Assembly (NCBI RefSeq): GCF_003434305.1
Contig: NZ_QKKX01000011.1
Location: 429,536-493,535, forward strand
Source of the DNA: Micromonospora sp. MW-13
GTDB lineage: Bacteria; Actinomycetota; Actinomycetes; Mycobacteriales; Micromonosporaceae
DNA length: 64,000 nt
Direction: 5' to 3'
Shown piece by piece: positions 58,562 to 64,000 of this stretch. Position 1 is the first letter of the stretch; each line of letters starts with the position of its first letter. The position numbers were made by a program, and so were the translations under genes. A model generated the notes under the pieces. The model worked only from the letters and a program-made list of their open reading frames with translations. It had not been told where the DNA came from and did not search any database.

Positions 58562-59761
58562 ATGGACGAGCGCGCGAGCCACCCCGACGCGGACCGGCCG
58601 GCGGCCGGCGGGGCCGGTCCCCTGGCCGGGGTGCGGGTGGTCGAACTGGCCGGCATCGGCCCCGGCCCGTTCACCGCGATGATGCTGGCCGACCTGGGCG
58701 CCGACGTGGTCCGGGTGGACCGGGCCACCGACGTCGACCCGGCGGCGTTCGGCACCCCGCACCCGGACCTGCTCAACCGGGGCCGCCGCTCCGTCGCGGT
58801 GGACCTGAAGTCGGCCGGCGGCCGGGACGCGGTGCTGGCCCTGGTCGGCCGCGCGGACGCGCTGGTCGAGGGCTTCCGCCCCGGGGTGACCGAGCGGCTC
58901 GGCCTGGGCCCCGCCGACTGCCACGCGGTCAACCCCCGCCTGGTGTACGGGCGGATGACCGGCTGGGGGCAGGACGGTCCGCTCGCCCCGTACGCCGGGC
59001 ACGACATCGACTACCTGGCGCTGACCGGGGCGCTGCACGGCATCGGCCGGGCCGGTGAGCGCCCGGTGCCGCCGCTGAACCTGCTCGGCGACTTCGGCGG
59101 CGGCGGGATGATGCTGGCCCTGGGCATCGTCTCGGCCCTGTACGCCGTCCGGGCCGGCGCCCCCGGGCAGGTCGTCGACGCGGCGGTCGTGGACGGCGTG
59201 GCGACGCTGTCCACCCAGGTCCACGCGCTGCGCCGGCTCGGCATGTGGCGGGACCCGCGCGGGGTCAACCTCCTCGACGGCGGCGCGCCGTTCTACGACA
59301 CGTACGAGTGCGCCGACGGCCGCCACCTCGCCGTCGGCGCGCTGGAGCACCGCTTCTACGCGGAGCTGGTCCGGCGCACCGGCTTCCCGCTGCCCGGCGA
59401 CGACGCGCCGGACCGCGACGACCCGGCGAACTGGCCGGCGCTGCGCGCGGCGTGGGCGCGACTGTTCCGCACCCGCACCCGGGACGAGTGGACGGCCCTG
59501 CTCGGCTCCTCGGACGCCTGCGTCGCGCCGGTGCTGGACTGGCGGGAGGCACCGGAGCATCCGCACCTGGCGACCCGGAGGGTGTTCGTGGAGCACGCCG
59601 GGGCGACCCAGCCGGCGCCGGCGCCCCGGTTCTCCGGCACGCCGACGGCGCTGCGCCGGCCGCCGCCGCACCCTGGCGAGCACACCGACGAGGTGCTGGC
59701 GGAGGCTGGCCTCGCCGCCGACCGGATCGCCGCGCTGCGCGCCGCCGGCGCGGTCGCCTGA
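58562..59761 (+). CDS. CaiB/BaiF family CoA-transferase / alpha-methylacyl-CoA racemase-like
   Basis: A 399-residue class III CoA-transferase family protein. GVRVVELAGIGPGPFTAMML, ADLGADVVRVDR, ADALVEGFRPGVTERLGLGP, VYGRMTGWGQDGPLAPYAGH and DIDYLALTGALHGIGRAGER are very close to bacterial alpha-methylacyl-CoA racemases (Mcr), with His and Asp in GHDIDY as acid/base. Such enzymes epimerise 2-methylacyl-CoA in branched-lipid degradation. No partner gene nearby. Confidence 0.9.
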   Translation: MDERASHPDADRPAAGGAGPLAGVRVVELAGIGPGPFTAMMLADLGADVVRVDRATDVDPAAFGTPHPDLLNRGRRSVAVDLKSAGGRDAVLALVGRADALVEGFRPGVTERLGLGPADCHAVNPRLVYGRMTGWGQDGPLAPYAGHDIDYLALTGALHGIGRAGERPVPPLNLLGDFGGGGMMLALGIVSALYAVRAGAPGQVVDAAVVDGVATLSTQVHALRRLGMWRDPRGVNLLDGGAPFYDTYECADGRHLAVGALEHRFYAELVRRTGFPLPGDDAPDRDDPANWPALRAAWARLFRTRTRDEWTALLGSSDACVAPVLDWREAPEHPHLATRRVFVEHAGATQPAPAPRFSGTPTALRRPPPHPGEHTDEVLAEAGLAADRIAALRAAGAVA

Positions 59762-59780
59762 GGGCCAGCGGCCCCCGGCA

Positions 59781-59818
59781 CCACCCGCGGCACCCGGCCG
59801 GCCGGGTGCCGCGGGTGG
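59781..59818. terminator. 38-base perfect palindrome between convergent genes
   Basis: CCACCCGCGGCACCCGGCC (59781-59799) is followed by its exact complement (59800-59818). It serves both the CaiB/BaiF and the DUF2267 genes. Confidence 0.8.
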
Positions 59819-59853
59819 CCGGATCGGCCGGGTCACCCGCTGCCGACAGGCGG

Positions 59854-60267
59854 TCAGGGTCGGCGCGGGGCGGCGGCCCCCGGGGCGAGCGCCGGTTCCA
59901 CCATCTCCCGGTAGTCGCGCGGCAACTGGACCACGATGTCGTCGAACTCCCCGCCGGCGATTGCCTCGCGCAGGGTGACGAACACGATCCGAACCGCCTC
60001 CCGGGCGGCCCGCTCGTCGAGCCTGGCCCGCTGGCCGACCCGGGCCACGAACTCGGCCGCGCCGAACCGGTCGGCGGCCTCGGTGTCCGGGCTGGGCCGC
60101 AGGACCAGTTGCAACGGCTTCGGCAGTTGCGCCGCGAGGTCGAGCACCTCGCCGCCGGTCAGCCGCTCCGCCAGGGTCTCCAGCGTGGCCCGGGTCAGCT
60201 CCACGGCCCGCTCGGCGGGGACCGTGGCCCGCCGGGCCACCTGGTCGACGAACGTGTCGTAGTTCAT
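59854..60267 (-). CDS. DUF2267 family protein
   Basis: A 137-residue all-helical protein: NYDTFVDQVARRATVPAERA, ELTRATLETLAERLTGGEVL, DLAAQLPKPLQLVL, then EFVARVGQRARLDERAAREA and a C-terminal FDDIVVQLPRDYREMVEPAL. Two DUF2267 repeats are visible. AAGGAG precedes the ATG. Divergent from the DUF2795 gene. Function unknown. Confidence 0.88.
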   Translation of the reverse strand: MNYDTFVDQVARRATVPAERAVELTRATLETLAERLTGGEVLDLAAQLPKPLQLVLRPSPDTEAADRFGAAEFVARVGQRARLDERAAREAVRIVFVTLREAIAGGEFDDIVVQLPRDYREMVEPALAPGAAAPRRP

Positions 60268-60434
60268 GGCGGTGCTCCTTCCGCTGCCTCGGGCCGGTCG
60301 CGTACCCGCCGCGCGGGGCCGGAAACGGCGACCGGCCGGTACGCGATTGCCCGCCACGGACGGGCGTGGGTGGCCGACAGGTGGGTAACCGCGGCCGGTC
60401 GCGAACCGGATCGAACCGGCGAGGAGCCCACACC

Positions 60435-60704
60435 ATGGCGAGTTACGACGACGTCCTGCGGTACCTGTCCAGCCTCGACTACCCGGCCGGGAAGGCCGAC
60501 GTGGTGCGCGAGGCGGAACGGGAGGGCGCGCCGCCGGAGGTGTTGCGCGCGCTGCGGGCCCTGCCCCCGGTCGACTACGCCAACGGCAACGAGGTGGCCC
60601 GGTCCGCCGGGATCGACGCCGCCCCCGAGGTCGGCCGGTCGCAACGCGCGGCGCAGGCCCGGGAGCCGCACACCCGGGTCGCGCAGCACCTGCGGCGCAT
60701 CTGA
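60435..60704 (+). CDS. DUF2795 family protein
   Basis: An 89-residue protein: MASYDDVLRYLSSLDYPAGK, ADVVREAEREGAPPEVLRAL, ALPPVDYANGNEVARSAG. The L..LDYPA.K.D....A...GA...V...L..LP...Y pattern defines DUF2795, found in many actinobacterial stress or envelope loci. Good ribosome site (GAGGAG). Followed after 21 bases by the DUF1345 gene. Confidence 0.87.
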   Translation: MASYDDVLRYLSSLDYPAGKADVVREAEREGAPPEVLRALRALPPVDYANGNEVARSAGIDAAPEVGRSQRAAQAREPHTRVAQHLRRI

Positions 60705-60725
60705 GCACCGCGCCGGCGCGGGCGG

Positions 60726-61388
60726 GTGAGGGCGCGACCGGTGCGCGGTAGGGACGGGCACACCCCGGCGGTGGTCCAGCTCGCCGTGCTCGGGCTGGCC
60801 GGCGGGCTGGGCGGCGGCCTGTTCGCGCTGGTCGGCCCGCCGTCGCTCGGCCCCATCGTGGGCTGGGACACGGCCGCGCTGAGCTGGCTGGTGCTGGTCT
60901 GGCGCACGCTGTGGTCGTCGGACGCCGAGCGGACCGCCCGGCTCGCCGTCCGGGAGGACCCGAACCGGCCCACCCGCGATCTGCTGCTGCTGGTCGCCTG
61001 CCTGGCCAGCCTGGTCGCGGTCGCGGTCGTGCTGGTCACCGCGCACGGCGCCCGGCCCGGGCCGTCCCGGGACGCCTACAGCGCGCTGGGCGTGGCCAGC
61101 GTGCTGCTGTCCTGGCTGGTGGTGCACACCGTCTACACCGCCCGGTACGCCCGGATCTACTACGGCGGACCCGACGGCGGGGTGGTGTTCCACCAGGTGG
61201 AGCGCCCGCGCTACTCGGACTTCGCCTACCTGGCGTTCACGGTGGGAATGACCTTCCAGGTCTCCGACACGAACCTGACCAGCAACGAGATGCGCACGAC
61301 CGTGCTACGGCACGCGCTGGTGTCGTACCTGTTCGGCGCGGTGATCATCGCCGCGACGGTGAACCTGCTGGCCGGACTGGTCGGCTGA
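60726..61388 (+). CDS. DUF1345 family membrane protein
   Basis: A 220-residue protein with about five membrane helices. GWDTAALSWLVLVWRTLWSS, LLLVACLASLVAVAVVLVTA, LSWLVVHTVYTARYARIYYG and FAYLAFTVGMTFQVSDTNLT carry the DUF1345 signature (HT.YT.RYA..YY, then D(F/Y)xY.AFTIGMT.QVSD). Function unknown. The GTG start follows the DUF2795 stop by 21 bases, so it is probably one operon. Confidence 0.92.
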   Translation: MRARPVRGRDGHTPAVVQLAVLGLAGGLGGGLFALVGPPSLGPIVGWDTAALSWLVLVWRTLWSSDAERTARLAVREDPNRPTRDLLLLVACLASLVAVAVVLVTAHGARPGPSRDAYSALGVASVLLSWLVVHTVYTARYARIYYGGPDGGVVFHQVERPRYSDFAYLAFTVGMTFQVSDTNLTSNEMRTTVLRHALVSYLFGAVIIAATVNLLAGLVG

Positions 61389-61396
61389 GCGGGTCG

Positions 61397-61489
61397 GAGA
61401 CAGGCGGGCGCCCCGGGCCACGAACCGCGACCCGGGGCGCCACGCAGAACCTGTCTCCCGACGGAGACCGCGACCCGAACCGGGTCGCA
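61397..61489. terminator. Nested hairpins after the DUF1345 gene
   Basis: Outer stem GGAGACAGG (61397-61405) with CCTGTCTCC (61451-61459); inner stem GGCGCCCCGGG (61408-61418) with CCCGGGGCGCC (61432-61442). A further GCGACCCG/CGGGTCGC stem lies at 61471-61489. The rest to 61601 shows no gene. Confidence 0.7.
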
Positions 61490-61601
61490 CCGCCGGGCGG
61501 CCCCGCCCACCCGAACCGGGCGGACTCGACTGCCGAGATCATCATAGCGTCTGCCATCGTACTTACGGTCAGATTTCGAGGAACTGTGCGCCGGCACACG
61601 T

Positions 61602-62267
61602 TCAGCCGGCCAGCTCGGCGTACCGCTTCTCCAGGTCCACCCGGGCCAGCGCGCCGACCAGCCAGGCCAGCCGCTCCGACTCGCCGCTGCCGGCCAGCCG
61701 GGCGAGGTCGGACGCGGACCGCCCCAGGCCGAGCCGGCGGGCCGCGGCGAGCGCCCGCCGGTCCGCGACCGGGGCCACCTCCCGCCACAGCGCCTGCGCC
61801 TCGCGCAGGAACAGGTCCACCACCTCGGCCTCGACCCCGGGCAGCTCGGCCAGCAGCACCCGCTCGCCGGCCGGGTCGTGGTGCGCCGTGGCGCGCAGTC
61901 GACGCAGGTCGCCCCGGTACCGCTCCACCACGGCGCGGGCGAGGTCGCCCAGGGTGTCGGCGAGGGCGTCCACGTCGCCGCGCTGCCCGGTCGCCCGCAG
62001 CACCCGCACCCGGTCGGCGTGCAGCGAACGGGCCATCCGGGCCGCGCTGTCCCAGCCGGCGTCGCGCAGCGCGACGGCGGTGTCCACGGCCCGCCGGAAG
62101 TCGCCCCGCCGGGCCAGCAGGACCGACAGGACGAGGAGCTGGAACAGGTTGGACGGGTTGTTGGTGACGCGGAACCCGTACTGCTCGGCGAACCCGCGCC
62201 CGCTGCCGGCGAGCCGGCGTACCATGCGCTTCTTGTCCTCGATGCTGGAGATCGTGGTGGTCGGCAT
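61602..62267 (-). CDS. HhH-GPD-like (endonuclease III-fold) protein lacking the catalytic Lys
   Basis: A 221-residue all-helical protein. NNPSNLFQLLVLSVLLARRG resembles the N-terminal core of endonuclease III-type glycosylases. LLAELPGVEAEVVDLFLREA occupies the helix-hairpin-helix position, but the LPGVGxKTA motif with the catalytic Lys reads LPGVEAEVV, so DNA lyase activity is doubtful. VAPVADRRALAAARRLGLG stands where the active-site Asp is expected. It may be a DNA-binding or noncatalytic relative. ATG start; downstream of pirin on the same strand. Confidence 0.6.
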   Translation of the reverse strand: MPTTTISSIEDKKRMVRRLAGSGRGFAEQYGFRVTNNPSNLFQLLVLSVLLARRGDFRRAVDTAVALRDAGWDSAARMARSLHADRVRVLRATGQRGDVDALADTLGDLARAVVERYRGDLRRLRATAHHDPAGERVLLAELPGVEAEVVDLFLREAQALWREVAPVADRRALAAARRLGLGRSASDLARLAGSGESERLAWLVGALARVDLEKRYAELAG

Positions 62268-62333
62268 GCCCGCGACTACCCGCGCCGCCGGCCGCCACGC
62301 CTGCGCCCCGGGGCAGGCCGGCCCCGCCCGGGC

Positions 62334-63308
62334 TCAGGCCCGGACGTCGCCGTGCCGGGTGCGGGCCTTGAGCCGGGTGGTCGGCAGCGCGGGCGCCGGC
62401 AGCGGCGGCGCCCCGTCGTCGGCCACCGTCCCGAAGCGCGGGTCGCCGGCCATCCAGTCCTCGCGGGCCGCGGCGACCTCCTCGTGCGACCGGCCGACGA
62501 AGTTCCACCACATCACCAGCGGCTCCTCGAACGGTGCGCCGCCGAGCAGCAACAGCCGGCTGCCCGGCGCCGCGCCCAGGGTGAGGCTCTCCCGGCCGGC
62601 GCCGAGGTAGAGCAGCGCGCCCGGCTCCAGCGGTACCTCACCCACCTGGGCGGAACCGGACATCGCCAGCAGGCCGTACTCGAAGTCGCGGCGCAACGGC
62701 AGCCGGGACGGTGCCGCGCCCCGGGCCGTGAGCTGGGCGCCGACCAGCGGGGTGTGCAGCGCCGCCGGGGACCGCTCCCCGCCCAACTCGCCGGCCAGCA
62801 GCGTGACGTCGAGGCCGCCGTCGCGCCACACCGGCAGGTCCGCGTGGTGGGCGAAGTCGGGTGCCGCGGCCCGCGCCGGGTCCGGCAGGGCCACCCAGAG
62901 CTGTACGCCGTGCATCACCGGCGGATGCGCCGCCGGCGACCGCTCCGAGTGGGCGATGCCGTGGCCGGAGGTCATCACGTTGAGCTGCCCCGGCCGGATC
63001 GGCTGGACGTTGCCGAGGCTGTCCCGGTGCACGATCTCCCCGTCGAGCAGCCAGGTGACCGTCTGCAACCCGGTGTGCGGGTGCGGCGGAACCTCCATCC
63101 CGGGCCGCTCGGCGACGTCGTCCGGCCCGAAGTGGTCGACGAAGCACCAGGCCCCGACCATCCGGCGCTGGCGCTGCGGCAGCAGCCGGCGCACCGTCGT
63201 GTAGCGGCCGAGCGGCACGTCGTGCCCGGGCAGCAACACGCTGCCCGGATCGGTGGCCGCCACACCGGGCGGTCGCGTCTGTGCCGGCAGGGATTCGGTA
63301 CGGTCCAC
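62334..63308 (-). CDS. Pirin family protein
   Basis: A 324-residue bicupin. The N-terminal cupin has metal-binding residues in GMEVPPHPHTGLQTVTWLLD and RPGQLNVMTSGHGIAHSERS; GVQLWVALP follows. The C-terminal cupin is GALLYLGAGRESLTLGAAPG, ending PLVMWWNFVGRSHEEVAAAR, the pirin C-terminal hallmark. Bacterial pirins can act as quercetinases or regulators; the role here is unknown. ATG or GTG at 63308. Confidence 0.92.
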   Translation of the reverse strand: MDRTESLPAQTRPPGVAATDPGSVLLPGHDVPLGRYTTVRRLLPQRQRRMVGAWCFVDHFGPDDVAERPGMEVPPHPHTGLQTVTWLLDGEIVHRDSLGNVQPIRPGQLNVMTSGHGIAHSERSPAAHPPVMHGVQLWVALPDPARAAAPDFAHHADLPVWRDGGLDVTLLAGELGGERSPAALHTPLVGAQLTARGAAPSRLPLRRDFEYGLLAMSGSAQVGEVPLEPGALLYLGAGRESLTLGAAPGSRLLLLGGAPFEEPLVMWWNFVGRSHEEVAAAREDWMAGDPRFGTVADDGAPPLPAPALPTTRLKARTRHGDVRA

Positions 63309-63424
63309 CGCCCGACTGTACGCTCAGGCCCTCTCGATGGTCACCGCGTTCGCCCCGGCCACCAGGTCGACGCTGCGCTCCCACTGCGGTCCCCGGCAGG
63401 GAACCGCTGGCTCCAGACGCGCAG

Positions 63425-63470
63425 ACGCCGCTGGCCGGTCCCCGGGGTGTCGGGGACCGGCCAGCGGCGT
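63425..63470. terminator. 19-bp perfect hairpin terminator
   Basis: ACGCCGCTGGCCGGTCCCC (63425-63443) pairs exactly with 63452-63470; loop of eight bases. It lies between the wall-hydrolase-like gene, which it probably terminates on the minus strand, and pirin. Confidence 0.75.
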
Positions 63471-63483
63471 TGTTCGGTACGGG

Positions 63484-64000
63484 TCAGCTGTTCCAGTGTT
63501 CGGCGACCAGGTCGGCGGCCTGCTGTTCCCACTGCGCGTACGCGTCGGGGTACGCCGACACCTGCACCGTCTGCGCGGCCTCGGTCAGCGGCATGTCCCG
63601 CCACCCGTCAACCTGCTTCAACCCCTTCAGGAACGCCAGGGTCGAGTGCTCCGGATCGGTGATCTGCTCCGGCGAACCCCACCCGGACGACGGACGCTGC
63701 TGGAACAGACCCAGCGAGTCATGGTCGTTACGGTCACCCAGGTGACCCAGGTTCTCCAGCTTCGACTCCTGCAACGCGGTACCGACCGAGACGACCGCGG
63801 CCCGCTCGTCCAGGCCGGCCTTCTTCGTCGCGGCGACGATCGCCTTGACGTTGGCGGTCTGCTCACCGTCAAGCGTGATACGCGACTGCTCGCCCCGCAC
63901 ACCGTGCGGGATCAGCCTGCCCTTGTCGACGCCCGGCTTGTCGACGCCCGGCTTGTCGGCCTGCACGGCGACCGCCTTCGGGGCCGACTCGACGGCCGGG
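63484..64000 (-). CDS. Lysozyme-like (SLT-fold) wall protein, paralogue B, 3' part only
   Basis: The last 171 codons are visible; the gene continues past the right edge. A linker with duplicated DKPGVDKPGVDKGRL precedes the domain: KAIVAATKKAGLDERAAVVS, VGTALQESKLENLGHLGDRN with the candidate catalytic Glu, DHDSLGLFQQRPSSGWGSPE and QTVQVSAYPDAYAQWEQQAA. It shares GLFQQRPSSGWGS and QVSAxPDAYA with the protein at 44.3 kb. Upstream start and any export signal are outside the window. Confidence 0.83.
   Translation of the reverse strand, partial: PAVESAPKAVAVQADKPGVDKPGVDKGRLIPHGVRGEQSRITLDGEQTANVKAIVAATKKAGLDERAAVVSVGTALQESKLENLGHLGDRNDHDSLGLFQQRPSSGWGSPEQITDPEHSTLAFLKGLKQVDGWRDMPLTEAAQTVQVSAYPDAYAQWEQQAADLVAEHWNS

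Overview
The window is very GC-rich DNA (G or C at nearly every third codon position, many GTG and TTG starts, polar AGGAG-type ribosome sites) from an actinobacterium. The gene set (SecA2, GpgS, an Rv3032-like glycosyltransferase, a SigB/F/G-type sigma factor with STAS partners, TreZ, SigB-like stress genes, DUF4383/DUF2267/DUF6510 proteins) fits Micromonosporaceae, most likely Micromonospora. That placement is inference from gene style; no rRNA, tRNA or CRISPR was seen.

Layout. 1-5.8 kb: the 5' part of secA2, a Gfo/Idh/MocA plus MDR dehydrogenase pair, then gpgS, a GT4 glycosyltransferase and a DUF4383 membrane protein. 5.9-7.8 kb: an accessory patch with an IS5-like remnant, a TetR/DHFR-like two-gene cassette and a broken HATPase gene. 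7.85-17.3 kb: ctaD, a sigma factor fused to a STAS domain, an unrecognised 480-aa protein, a TPP enzyme overlapping a baeRF2/Rv2629-like gene, and small membrane proteins. 17.5-22.6 kb: a glutamate-cysteine ligase family protein, a broken small gene, an unknown protein, a pentapeptide-repeat protein and a chimeric IS/regulator ORF. 22.5-25 kb: two oppositely oriented IS701-type fragments flanking a three-repeat beta-trefoil-like gene. 25-32.8 kb: treZ with a decayed treY remnant, an orphan response regulator, secreted M14 peptidase and fasciclin proteins, and an Rv3032-like glucosyltransferase. 32.9-43.4 kb: gltA, an envelope sulfatase/methyltransferase/49-aa protein operon, VOC and AraC genes, a two-component system and a Ser/Thr kinase. 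43.5-49.3 kb: OsmC-like, wall-hydrolase-like, DivIVA-like, receiver and STAS proteins, DUF2267 and a spermidine-synthase-like protein. 49.3-57.2 kb: AI-2E transporter, NDH-2, then a compact minus-strand group (MccB-like ThiF enzyme, 23-residue peptide gene, Fes-like esterase, GNAT acetyltransferase), preceded by a DUF6510/FNR/molybdopterin operon. 57.2-64 kb: TerC with a probable Mn riboswitch leader, a CaiB/BaiF CoA-transferase, DUF2267/DUF2795/DUF1345 proteins, a HhH-like protein, pirin and the 3' part of a second wall-hydrolase-like gene.

The most striking candidate is the 51.9-55.3 kb group. A ThiF/E1 enzyme with the same order of elements as the microcin C adenylyltransferase MccB is followed by a tiny gene, too short for routine gene calling, that has a strong Shine-Dalgarno sequence and encodes a 23-residue peptide ending in Asn, the residue MccB modifies. 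An alpha/beta-hydrolase and a RimJ/RimL-type acetyltransferase follow on the same strand. This looks like an actinobacterial relative of the microcin C peptide-nucleotide pathway, although no exporter lies beside it. Other notable items are the sigma-STAS fusion whose STAS phospho-acceptor motif is degenerate, the IS-flanked beta-trefoil gene, and ribosome-site-sequestering hairpins ahead of thiF and terC.
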